The notes beneath the pieces were generated by a model. It saw nothing but the letters and a program-made list of their open reading frames with translations. It was not told the DNA's origin and searched no databases. Positions 52,510-61,538 of a stretch of 64,000 bases of DNA are shown piece by piece. Positions within the stretch are counted from its first letter, which is position 1, and every line of letters starts with the position of its first letter. Location: the NCBI GenBank assembly GCA_964372115.1, contig CAYJPN010000011.1, forward strand, positions 62,001 through 126,000, in the 5' to 3' direction. This stretch comes from CG2-30-36-16 sp964372115. Its GTDB lineage: Bacteria; Bacteroidota; Ignavibacteria; Ignavibacteriales; Ignavibacteriaceae. Position numbers and translations under genes: made by a program.

Positions 52510-54144
52510 ATGAAAATGAAAATAACAACGTTCGCAAAAGTTCTTTTTCTTTCCATTCTTTTTGCAACAACATCTTTCCCGCAAGTTTCTGTTCCAGGTT
52601 TTGATGCAGATTATATTTCGGTGAATAGTATTAAGATGTGGATTAGCAATTACGGTGAGGGCTCACACGATCCTTTTACTGATGGAGGCGGGTTATATTA
52701 TCCAATTTCTTCAAATCCGGGAAAAACCCTTGTTTTTAGCGATGGGCTATTCTGGATGGGAAAAATAGGAAATGATTTGTACGCCAGTGGTAATAGTAAG
52801 CTTTCCGGTGTAACCCCGGGAACAGTTGAAAACGACAGTTCAACCGGGTTTAACAAAAATAAATTTCGCGTGTATAAAATAAAACCTGAATGGAACAAAC
52901 TTCCCCCTGGCACTAAACGGGATGAATTTCAAACCGATTTTAATGAGTGGCCTGCGGATATAGGCGCCCCTTTTTTTGATTTGGACTATGATGGGAAATA
53001 CAACTCTGCATTTGATCAACCTGAAATTTTTGGAGATGAAATGTTATGGACGGTTTTTCATGATGAGCCATACGCCATATTTATCGTGGGTCCATATATA
53101 CCCGAAACAGGAATGGAAATTCAATCAACTGTTTATGCATTTAATAAAACAAATCTTTTTAACTATGTAATATTTAAAAAATACAAATTGATTAATAAGG
53201 GTATGCAAACAATTGACAGTATGTATTTTAGTTATTATTCCGATCCCGATGTCGGCGCTCCCGATAATGATTATGTCGGGAGCGATTCTGCCCTGTCACT
53301 GGCGTATGCTTATAACGCTTCTTCCACAGATACTGTTTACGGCAGCCACCCGCCTGCAGTTGGTTATGCGCTGCTTCAGGGACCCGTTATAAAATCATCG
53401 ATCGAAGACTCTGCATTTTCTGATAATAAAATAATTGCCGGGTACAAAAATCTTGATGCAACCTCATTTCAATTTTCAGTTGCAGGATATTGCCCCGGGC
53501 GTCCATGCGAAGATAACTCCTGGGAATATTGGAATCATATAAGAGGATTATTGTGGAATGGAACGCCTCTTATAAATCCGATTACAGGCAAACCCACAAA
53601 ATTTCCATTGAATGGCGACCCATACCGCCAAACCGGCTGGTACGAAGGTGATGGGTGGCCCGATGGACGGTGGCCAGACGATAGGCGAATGATGCTTAAC
53701 ACGGGCCCATTTACAATGGCTCCTGGCGATACCCAGGAGGTTGTTTACGCAATATTGGTAGGACAGGGTTCTTCAAACACTAGAAGTGTTGAAGAGCTAA
53801 AACTTATGGTTCCAAAACTTCAATATTTTCATAAAAACTATCTGCCGCCCATGCCTGAAATGAAGGAAGAAAAAAAGCAATTGGATTTTAAGTTGACACA
53901 GAACTATCCAAATCCTTTTAATTCAAGTACGATAGTTCACTATCAAATACCGCTTGACAGCCGTGTAACGGTAAAAGTTTTTGATGTGCTTGGAAATGAA
54001 GTAGCTGTTTTAAAAGATGAATATCAAAACGCCGGTGATTATGACGCGGTATTTAACGCGGAAAATCTGGCATCAGGGCTTTACATTCTAAACATATCAG
54101 CCCGGGAATTTTTCTCGTCAAAAAAGATGATTTTGCTCAGATGA
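52510..54144 (+). CDS. T9SS-exported protein, paralogue 1 of a tandem pair
   Basis: 544 residues from the ATG at 52510 (GAAGGG 6 nt upstream; the frame upstream is not a signal peptide). Signal peptide to FPQ. The body (~25-450) is not a family I can name. It begins DADYISVNSIKMWISNYGEGSHDPFTD and contains EWPADIGAPFFDLDYDGKYN (a dockerin-like Asp-rich turn) and repeated calls to structural dates of the type YNPxxDSA. It is known in related bacteria only as a secreted family. The T9SS tail is of a separate subtype (QNYPNPFNSSTIVHYQIP, ending KKMILLR). Its ends are almost identical to the next gene, its middle is not. Confidence 0.85.
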   Translation: MKMKITTFAKVLFLSILFATTSFPQVSVPGFDADYISVNSIKMWISNYGEGSHDPFTDGGGLYYPISSNPGKTLVFSDGLFWMGKIGNDLYASGNSKLSGVTPGTVENDSSTGFNKNKFRVYKIKPEWNKLPPGTKRDEFQTDFNEWPADIGAPFFDLDYDGKYNSAFDQPEIFGDEMLWTVFHDEPYAIFIVGPYIPETGMEIQSTVYAFNKTNLFNYVIFKKYKLINKGMQTIDSMYFSYYSDPDVGAPDNDYVGSDSALSLAYAYNASSTDTVYGSHPPAVGYALLQGPVIKSSIEDSAFSDNKIIAGYKNLDATSFQFSVAGYCPGRPCEDNSWEYWNHIRGLLWNGTPLINPITGKPTKFPLNGDPYRQTGWYEGDGWPDGRWPDDRRMMLNTGPFTMAPGDTQEVVYAILVGQGSSNTRSVEELKLMVPKLQYFHKNYLPPMPEMKEEKKQLDFKLTQNYPNPFNSSTIVHYQIPLDSRVTVKVFDVLGNEVAVLKDEYQNAGDYDAVFNAENLASGLYILNISAREFFSSKKMILLR

Positions 54145-54237
54145 TAATTGGACAGAATATGATTCATACATTAAAATATTTTTTTCACCCAAAAGAAAAA
54201 TTTCTTAGAGCCCAAAATCCTTTAAAGAGGAAACAAA

Positions 54238-55857
54238 ATGAAAATATCAACGTTCGCAAAAGTTCTTTTTCTTTCCATTCTTTTTGCAACAACATCTTTC
54301 CCGCAAGTTTCTGTTCCAGGTTTTGATGCAGATTATATTTCGGTGAATAGTATAAAGATGTGGATTAATAATTACGGTAAAGGCTCACACGATCCTTTTA
54401 CTGATGATGCAGGGTTATATTATCCCAACTCTTCAAACCAGGATAAAACCCTTGTTTATACCGATGGGCTGTTTTGGATTGGAAAAATTAATAATAAACT
54501 TTATTGCAGCGGAACAAACATGTATACCGGTGTAATCCCGGGAACAGTAGAAAGCGGAACTCCAACAGAATCAACTAAAAATAAATTCAGGGTTTACAAA
54601 GTAAACCCAGATTGGGACATGCTCCCGCCCGGAACTAAACGAGACAAATTACAAACCGATTTTAACGAGTGGCCTTCGGATATAGGCGCACCATATTTTG
54701 ATATAAATAAAAACGAAACTTTTGAGCCCGGCATCGACGCTCCGCAGATATGGGGGGATGAAATGTTGTGGTATATATGCCATGATAATGACCCGATTAT
54801 GGACGGACTATATAAAAATGATATAGAAGTCCAGGTTTTAGTTTATGCTTTTGATAGAAAAAATCTACTTCAAGATGTGGTGTTTAAAAAGTATAGGATA
54901 ATAAATAAGGGGCAATATTCCGTTGATAGTATGTTTGTTTCCTATTTCTCAAATCCTATTGTGGGAGATGCATACGACAACTTCGTTGGATGTGATTCCA
55001 GTTTATTCCTTGCTTACTGTTATAATGCCGATTCCATCGATGCGGTTTATGGAACACCTCCGCCTGCGGTAGGATATGCGCTCTTGCAAGGTCCGAAGAT
55101 AAAATCGGATGGCGATTCAGCATTTTATGATAACCGATTTATACCGGGATATAAAAATTTAGAACAAACCTCTTTTGCATTCAATCAAAGTAAATATATT
55201 AATCATGCCTATCAATTCCCATATTTGAACGCAATTAATTATTGGAATTACTTATGTGGATTAGATTCTTCGGGGTTTCCTTACATCAACCCTAATTCCG
55301 GCAAACCCACAAAATTTCCATTGAGCGGCGACCCATACCGCCAAACCGGATGGTACGAAGGTGAAGGGTGGCCAGGAGGTTTAAATCCCGGAGAAAGACG
55401 AATGATGCTTAACACGGGTCCATTTACAATGGCTCCTGGCGATACACAGGAGGTTGTTTACGCAATATTGGTAGGACAGGGTTCTTCAAACACTAGAAGT
55501 GTTGAAGAGCTAAAACTTATGGTTCCAAAACTTCAATATTTTCATAAAAACTATCTGCCGCCCATGCCTGAAATGAAGGAAGAAAAAAAGCAATTGGATT
55601 TTAAGTTGACACAGAACTATCCAAATCCTTTTAATTCAAGTACGATAGTTCACTATCAAATACCGCTTGACAGCCGTGTAACGGTAAAAGTTTTTGATGT
55701 GCTTGGAAATGAAGTAGCCGTTTTAAAAGATGAATATCAAAACGCCGGTGATTATGACACAATATTCAACGCGGAAAATTTGGCGTCAGGGCTTTACATT
55801 CTAAACATATCAGCCCGGGAATTTTTCTCATCAAAAAAGATGATTTTACTTAGGTAA
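54238..55857 (+). CDS. T9SS-exported protein, paralogue 2 of a tandem pair
   Basis: 539 residues; signal peptide nearly the same as its neighbour, ribosome site AAAGAGGAAAC. The first ~125 nt (54240-54366) and the last ~550 nt (55308-55857) match the upstream paralogue almost base for base. The middle (~residues 50-350) is clearly diverged, with its own insertions (such as NHAYQFPYLNAINYWNYL). This looks like a tandem duplication whose ends have been kept alike by gene conversion, or whose middle was replaced. Body function unknown; the same Asp-rich EWPSDIGAPYFDINKN turn is kept. Confidence 0.85.
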   Translation: MKISTFAKVLFLSILFATTSFPQVSVPGFDADYISVNSIKMWINNYGKGSHDPFTDDAGLYYPNSSNQDKTLVYTDGLFWIGKINNKLYCSGTNMYTGVIPGTVESGTPTESTKNKFRVYKVNPDWDMLPPGTKRDKLQTDFNEWPSDIGAPYFDINKNETFEPGIDAPQIWGDEMLWYICHDNDPIMDGLYKNDIEVQVLVYAFDRKNLLQDVVFKKYRIINKGQYSVDSMFVSYFSNPIVGDAYDNFVGCDSSLFLAYCYNADSIDAVYGTPPPAVGYALLQGPKIKSDGDSAFYDNRFIPGYKNLEQTSFAFNQSKYINHAYQFPYLNAINYWNYLCGLDSSGFPYINPNSGKPTKFPLSGDPYRQTGWYEGEGWPGGLNPGERRMMLNTGPFTMAPGDTQEVVYAILVGQGSSNTRSVEELKLMVPKLQYFHKNYLPPMPEMKEEKKQLDFKLTQNYPNPFNSSTIVHYQIPLDSRVTVKVFDVLGNEVAVLKDEYQNAGDYDTIFNAENLASGLYILNISAREFFSSKKMILLR

Positions 55858-55975
55858 TGCAATAATTTTTGTTTTTTCAATCGGCGGACTAAACTTATTT
55901 TAATTTGTTTCGATAATAGGGATGACCGGCAGTGTCACCGGTTTGGTTTTTAAAATACGCATCGCTGCTTGAATT

Positions 55976-58660
55976 ATGCATAACAGTCTTTTAACAAAAC
56001 AGATTAAAAAGTTTTTGGGTGAAAGTATTTCACCTAAACTGGAAGCCTTTTTAAATGCTGTAAACCTTTCCTATAATGACTTCATAAACGATAGGCTTCT
56101 ACTCGAAGAATCGATGCAGAAAAGCGCCGAAAAACTTTTAGATGCAAATAAAAAACTTCAAGAAGAAACCAGCCGGCAAAAATTTATAATCAACAAAATG
56201 AAGGAACTCTATTCCTCAAGTTTATCGCCGGCAGAAGACAAGGGAAAAAACAAAATTGAAGATGAAGATCTTTTTGGCGTTTTTGATAAGTTAAAAGAAT
56301 TGATTATTTGGCGGAAAGAGGCTGCCCAGAAACTTCAAAGAAGCGAATCAAATTTAACCGCACTTATTGAAAATACAAACGAATCAATCTGGTCTATCGA
56401 CAATGATTACAAAGTGCTTACTCTGAACTCCGTATTCCAAAAAACCTTTGCGGTTCTCTACGGAACGAATTTAAACTCCGGAGAAAGTATAATCGATTGT
56501 TTATCTCCAGAGTGGAGAGAGGAATGGAAAAACTATTACGACAAAGCTTTAAACGGCAATCGTTTTACAATCGAAAAGGTTTTTCTGCTAAACAGCGAAA
56601 ACCGCTTTTTCGAGATAAATTTTAGTCCGATTATTACAAAAGAAAAAATAACAGGGGTTTCAGTTTTTACACGCGACATCACATCCAGAAAGAACTTTGA
56701 AAAAGAAATTCTCGAAGCAAAAGATACCGCAATTGCAGCAACAAAAGCCAAATCGGAATTTCTTGCAATGATGAGTCACGAAATTAGAACGCCCTTAAAT
56801 GGTATCATCGGGGTTACAGGTTTGCTAAAAGAAACTGACTTAAACGACGAACAAAATGAATATCTCGATATTGTCCGTTTAAGCGGCGACTCACTGTTAA
56901 CAATCATTAACGATATTCTTGATTTTTCGAAAATTGAGTCCGGAAAACTCGAACTTGAAAACGCGCCTTTTGATTTACGTTCTGTAATTGAGGGAGCTTT
57001 TGATCTGCTGACAAACAAGGCGGTGGAGAAAAATATGGACTTACTCTATATGTTCGAGCCAAATGTGCCAACCGGTATAATAGGTGATGTAACCCGGCTT
57101 CGTCAAATTGTAGTAAACCTTGTAAGCAACGCTATTAAATTTACCGACTACGGCGAAGTGTATGTTTCGATTTCAGAATTGAGCCAGGCAGATAAATTAC
57201 ATGAAATACAAATTGCAGTTAGGGATACTGGTATCGGAATTCCGGCTGACAAAAAGTCGCGCCTTTTTAACGCCTTCTCTCAGGTTGATTCTTCAACCAC
57301 GCGTAAGTTTGGCGGAACGGGATTGGGACTTGCAATATGCAAACGTTTGGTTCAGATGATGGGCGGGAAAATTTGGGTGGAGAGTACGCTTGGTAAGGGG
57401 TCAACATTTTATTTTACAATAAAAGTAATGGTGTCGGAATCTGCCCCGCGCGTTTATGTAAAAGGCAAGCTTACCGAATTAGTAGACAAAAAAATTCTTA
57501 TTGTGGATGATAATTCAACTAACCTTAGAATACTCGAACATCAATGCAAACAGTGGGGAATGCTTCCTCATTCGGCACAGGTTCCGTATGAAGCATTAAA
57601 ACTTATACGCAGTGAATATAAATTCGATCTCGCTATAATTGATATGGTTATGCCAGGAATGACGGGGCTGGAACTCGGAATAGAAATACGAAAATTTATC
57701 GACAAAAATAATTTCCCCGCAATAATGCTTACGTCGGCATCATTAACAGGCGATGTACAGCGTGAAGTAGATAAATTATATAATGCAACCTTATCAAAAC
57801 CTATAAAACAAAAACAGTTGTTTGATGTTGTTACATCCGTGATTGCTGATAGTGCAAATTATTTGAAATCTACAACGAGAAAAGAAAAACTTGCCGAAAG
57901 TTACCCGGCAAAAATATTACTAGCCGAAGATAATAAGATAAACCAAAAACTTGCTTTAAGCATGCTGGCAAAAATCGGGTATGAAGCAGACGCAGCCGGT
58001 AACGGGTTAGAGGCTGTTGACACGCTTTTACATAAAAATTATGATATTGTTTTTATGGATGTTCAAATGCCCGAGATGGATGGTTTTGAAGCGACACAAC
58101 AGATAAGAGAACTTAAGAATATTACACAGCCTATAATTATTGCGATGACTGCAAATGCGATGCCCGGCGATAAAGAGAAATGTATAAGCGCCGGAATGGA
58201 TGATTATTTAAGCAAACCTATTTTGTTAAAAGATGTAAAAGATATAATTTTAAAATGGGGTTCTGAAATAATCGAAAAACGAGAGTCGAAAAAGATGCAA
58301 GATGAAAATGTTTTAATAATCGATCCGAAAGCTATTGATAACATACGCGAATTAGATGATGAGGAGGATTATTCTGTGGTTAACACAATGATAGATATGT
58401 TTTTTGAAGACACACCATCCCACATGAACAACATCAAAAAAGCGATATCGGAAAACAATTTTGATGATCTTGCATTTTTTGCTCACGGGTTAAAAGGTAT
58501 TTGTCTAAACCTTGGGGCAAAACCTTTGGGAAATCTCTGCTTAACTTTAGAACTTTGCGGCAGAACCAAAGATGATTCCGCGGTTAAGGAAACGCTTTCA
58601 AATTTAGATGACATCTACCAAAAAACTTGCGAAGAACTTGTAAAATTCAAAGTCGTGTAA
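55976..58660 (+). CDS. Hybrid histidine kinase (PAS-HisKA-HATPase-REC-REC-HPt)
   Basis: 894 residues, soluble. An N-terminal coiled region (~1-115) is followed by a PAS domain (~120-240; LTALIENTNESIWSID), HisKA with H268 (MMSHEIRTPLNG), and HATPase (~370-490; NLVSNAIKFTD, DTGIGIP, GTGLGLAICKRLVQMMGG). Two receivers follow: the first with D556 (LAIIDMVMPGM), the second with D695 (IVFMDVQMPEMDGFEA). At the end is a histidine phosphotransfer domain with H837 (AHGLKG). All phosphorelay stations are present. No output domain, so it must pass the signal to a separate regulator or act through its HPt. It abuts uvrB tail to tail with no bases between the stop codons. Confidence 0.92.
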   Translation: MHNSLLTKQIKKFLGESISPKLEAFLNAVNLSYNDFINDRLLLEESMQKSAEKLLDANKKLQEETSRQKFIINKMKELYSSSLSPAEDKGKNKIEDEDLFGVFDKLKELIIWRKEAAQKLQRSESNLTALIENTNESIWSIDNDYKVLTLNSVFQKTFAVLYGTNLNSGESIIDCLSPEWREEWKNYYDKALNGNRFTIEKVFLLNSENRFFEINFSPIITKEKITGVSVFTRDITSRKNFEKEILEAKDTAIAATKAKSEFLAMMSHEIRTPLNGIIGVTGLLKETDLNDEQNEYLDIVRLSGDSLLTIINDILDFSKIESGKLELENAPFDLRSVIEGAFDLLTNKAVEKNMDLLYMFEPNVPTGIIGDVTRLRQIVVNLVSNAIKFTDYGEVYVSISELSQADKLHEIQIAVRDTGIGIPADKKSRLFNAFSQVDSSTTRKFGGTGLGLAICKRLVQMMGGKIWVESTLGKGSTFYFTIKVMVSESAPRVYVKGKLTELVDKKILIVDDNSTNLRILEHQCKQWGMLPHSAQVPYEALKLIRSEYKFDLAIIDMVMPGMTGLELGIEIRKFIDKNNFPAIMLTSASLTGDVQREVDKLYNATLSKPIKQKQLFDVVTSVIADSANYLKSTTRKEKLAESYPAKILLAEDNKINQKLALSMLAKIGYEADAAGNGLEAVDTLLHKNYDIVFMDVQMPEMDGFEATQQIRELKNITQPIIIAMTANAMPGDKEKCISAGMDDYLSKPILLKDVKDIILKWGSEIIEKRESKKMQDENVLIIDPKAIDNIRELDDEEDYSVVNTMIDMFFEDTPSHMNNIKKAISENNFDDLAFFAHGLKGICLNLGAKPLGNLCLTLELCGRTKDDSAVKETLSNLDDIYQKTCEELVKFKVV

Positions 58661-60673
58661 TTACTTCATCATCTTTTTTAACTTATTCACTTCGTCACGC
58701 AACGAAGCAGCTTTTTCAAACTCAAGATCTTTTGCCGCCTGGTACATTTGTTCGGTAAGCTGTTCAACAAGATCTTTTTTCTGATCGTTGTTCATATACT
58801 TCAATACAGGTTCCGCAACTTTGGTAAACGAAAAATTCTCGCTCACCTCTTTTTTCCTTACGTCGGCAATTGACGTTGACGACATAATTTCTTCCACGCT
58901 TTTATAAATAGTTTTTGGAGAAATATTATTTTTTATATTATACTCCGTTTGAAGAATTCGCCGGCGGTTTGTTTCTTCTATTGTCTTACGCATCGATTCG
59001 GTAATAACATCAGCGTACATAATTACTCTGCCGTTTACATTACGGGCAGTTCTGCCGGCGGTTTGCATCAAAGATCTCTCGCTGCGGAGGAAACCTTCTT
59101 TATCTGCATCAATAATAGCAACAAGCGAAACCTCGGGTAAATCCAAACCTTCGCGTAAAAGGTTTACTCCTACTAATACTGAAAAATCGCCGAGCCTTAG
59201 ATCGCGCAGAATTTCAACCCGCTCAAGCGCGTCAATATCACTGTGGATATAACGTACCGGTATTCCGATTTTGTCGAGATAATCGGAAAGATCCTCAGCC
59301 ATTTTTTTTGTTAACGTTGTAACAAGAATTCTTTCTTTAAGAATAATTCTTTTTCTTATTTCACCAATCAAATCATCAATCTGCCCTTTTATCGGGCGGA
59401 CTTCAATTTCGGGATCAAGCAAGCCCGTCGGGCGGATAATCTGCTCAACATAAACACCGCCGCTTTTTTCAAGTTCATAATCAGCTGGGGTGGCGCTTAC
59501 ATAAATAACCTGGTTTACAAGTGATTCAAACTCCTCAAATTTCATCGGGCGATTATCCAGAGCTGAAGGAAGCCGGAAGCCATATTCAACAAGGGTTTCT
59601 TTTCTTTTTTTGTCGCCGTTATACATCGCCCTAAGCTGGGGCATTGTTACATGCGACTCATCAATTACAAGTAAAAAATCTTTTGGGAAATAATCGAATA
59701 GGTTGTAAGGACGCGAACCGGATTGGCGTCCGTCCATGTGCCGACTGTAATTTTCAATACCCGAGCAATAACCGATTTCTTTCATCATTTCTATATCGAA
59801 CCTTGTACGCTGCTCAATTCGCTGTGCTTCTAAATATTTTTCTTCTTTATTAAAATATTTTAAGCGTTCGTCAAGTTCCTGCTCAATGTTATAAATTGCT
59901 TTTTGAATTTGATCGCGGTTGGATACGAAATACTTTGCCGGGTAAACCGGAGCCGAATCAACTTCTCTTATTACTTCGCCGGTAACAGCATCAATAATAG
60001 ATAACCGTTCGATCTCATCATCAAAAAACTCAACACGAATTGCTTCTTCGTACTGATAAGCTGGAATTATCTCAACTACATCGCCGCGCGCCCGGAAAGT
60101 GCCGCGGCTGAATTCAATATCGTTTCTGACAAAGTGAATATCGATTAGCTCACGTAAAAGCTTTTTCCTTTGTATCACTTCACCTTTACGCAAAAAGATA
60201 ATCTGATTTGCATACTCCTGCGGTGCACCGATGCCATATATACAACTTACACTTGCAATTACTATTACATCCGGTCGTCCTTCAATTAACGCCGTTGTTG
60301 CTTTTAAACGAAGACGGTCGATTTCTTCGTTAACCGAAAAATCTTTTTCTATATATAAATCGTTTCTAACAACGTATGCTTCGGGTTGATAATAATCGTA
60401 GTAACTTATAAAAAACTCAACCGCGTTATTCGGGAAAAACCCTTTGAATTCACTGAATAGCTGTGCGGCAAGAGTTTTATTATGCGAAATAATTAACGTC
60501 GGTTTATTTAGTTCTTTAATAATATTTGAAATGGTAAAAGTTTTACCGCTGCCGGTTACACCGAGCAGGGTTTGATGTTTTTCACCATCGTGAAGACCTC
60601 TTAAAAGTCGTTCAATTGCCTGCGGCTGATCACCCGAAGGTTTATAGTTTGATGCGAGTTCAAATTTATTCAT
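58661..60673 (-). CDS. uvrB: Excinuclease ABC subunit B
   Basis: 670 residues from the ATG at 60673 (MNKFELASNYKPSGDQ, the family's normal start); the frame runs on upstream into the preceding gene but without homology. Walker A GVTGSGKT (38-45), beta-hairpin YYDYYQPEAYV, helicase motifs DESHVTMPQ and QTAGRTARN, and the C-terminal UVR motif (YQAAKDLEFEKAASLRDEVNKL). It verifies lesions in nucleotide excision repair with UvrA and UvrC, which are not in the window. The start lies one base after the stop of the upstream small gene, so the two are co-transcribed. No terminator is seen before the converging kinase gene. Confidence 0.96.
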   Translation of the reverse strand: MNKFELASNYKPSGDQPQAIERLLRGLHDGEKHQTLLGVTGSGKTFTISNIIKELNKPTLIISHNKTLAAQLFSEFKGFFPNNAVEFFISYYDYYQPEAYVVRNDLYIEKDFSVNEEIDRLRLKATTALIEGRPDVIVIASVSCIYGIGAPQEYANQIIFLRKGEVIQRKKLLRELIDIHFVRNDIEFSRGTFRARGDVVEIIPAYQYEEAIRVEFFDDEIERLSIIDAVTGEVIREVDSAPVYPAKYFVSNRDQIQKAIYNIEQELDERLKYFNKEEKYLEAQRIEQRTRFDIEMMKEIGYCSGIENYSRHMDGRQSGSRPYNLFDYFPKDFLLVIDESHVTMPQLRAMYNGDKKRKETLVEYGFRLPSALDNRPMKFEEFESLVNQVIYVSATPADYELEKSGGVYVEQIIRPTGLLDPEIEVRPIKGQIDDLIGEIRKRIILKERILVTTLTKKMAEDLSDYLDKIGIPVRYIHSDIDALERVEILRDLRLGDFSVLVGVNLLREGLDLPEVSLVAIIDADKEGFLRSERSLMQTAGRTARNVNGRVIMYADVITESMRKTIEETNRRRILQTEYNIKNNISPKTIYKSVEEIMSSTSIADVRKKEVSENFSFTKVAEPVLKYMNNDQKKDLVEQLTEQMYQAAKDLEFEKAASLRDEVNKLKKMMK

Positions 60674-60674
60674 G

Positions 60675-61013
60675 TTAATCGAGCACTTCGGCGGCATGAA
60701 AATAGTCGTTGTGAAGATGTCCGCGAAGCGTAACAATTTCATTTTCTTTCAGCAACTTATCCAAATTTGGCGGTCCTTCAACCATTACTTCAACTCCCTC
60801 TGCGTCGGCAGCGTAGAAAATTGTTCCTTCCGGTGTTGAATTTATGCCGCGATCAATTAATACTTTAACTTTTATAACCTTACTTGCATTGTTATTCGGA
60901 TCAAACGAAGAAAAAGCTCCGGTGGTATTATCGGGCGCGAAATAAAACATATAAATAATAAATACTGCCGACGTAATTAAAAACGGTAAAATTAGTTTTT
61001 GTAAAAATTTCAT
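60675..61013 (-). CDS. Small anchored OB-fold-like protein (CcmE-like)
   Basis: 112 residues: one N-terminal membrane helix (FLQKLILPFLITSAVFIIYMF) and an external domain (~40-112). Its strands (VKVLIDRGINSTPEGTIFYAADAEGVEVMVEGPP...NEIVTLRGHLHNDYFHAAEVL) resemble the CcmE OB-fold (LRGxLxxxxFxAxEVL). The heme-binding His that CcmE has just after this segment is absent because the protein ends at VLD, and no other cytochrome-maturation gene is near. It could be a degenerate or special CcmE-type protein, or another OB-fold. Translation is probably coupled to uvrB, which starts one base after its stop. Confidence 0.6.
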   Translation of the reverse strand: MKFLQKLILPFLITSAVFIIYMFYFAPDNTTGAFSSFDPNNNASKVIKVKVLIDRGINSTPEGTIFYAADAEGVEVMVEGPPNLDKLLKENEIVTLRGHLHNDYFHAAEVLD

Positions 61014-61131
61014 AACATATTTTTATTAAATGATTGGAAATCAAATTTAGTAAAATTGGACCGATATTTACAATGTAATCATTTGGGCAAAATTTTTGTA
61101 TTTTATAAATAATCTTTTTACGTGGAATAAT

Positions 61132-61494
61132 ATGAACAAACCATTTTTTATTATTGCCGGCATTTCCGGCTTTCTTGCCGTCGCGCTTGGCGCTTTCGGA
61201 GCGCACGGATTGGAAAACAAATTAACTTCTGAAATGTTGAATGTTTATAAGACAGGCGCGCAGTATCATTTAATTCATTCTGTCCTTCTTGCCGTTCTAG
61301 CTTTCTCCGACTCGGCAAAATTTAAGAAAACATTTTATTTCGTTGCGGTAGGTATCGTTTTATTTTCATTTTCGCTTTATCTTTATTCTATAACCCAGGT
61401 AAGATGGCTGGTGTTTGTAACTCCATTCGGTGGTGTATCTTTTTTAATCGGGTGGGTTATGCTTATTGTTGAGGGATTAAAAAATAAATCTTGA
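61132..61494 (+). CDS. DUF423 (YgdD-like) membrane protein
   Basis: 120 residues from the ATG at 61132 (GGAATAAT before it; an upstream in-frame ATG at 61096 would add an unrelated stretch). Four membrane helices; signature segments SGFLAVALGAFGAHGLE and QYHLIHSVLLAVL, with PFGGVSFLIGWV near the end, identify the DUF423 family. The family is widespread and its role is unknown. It is divergent from the OB-fold/uvrB pair and convergent with the next T9SS gene. Confidence 0.88.
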   Translation: MNKPFFIIAGISGFLAVALGAFGAHGLENKLTSEMLNVYKTGAQYHLIHSVLLAVLAFSDSAKFKKTFYFVAVGIVLFSFSLYLYSITQVRWLVFVTPFGGVSFLIGWVMLIVEGLKNKS

Positions 61495-61538
61495 GCATCC
61501 CAAAGATGATCAAGACCATCAATAACATCATCTGAAAC

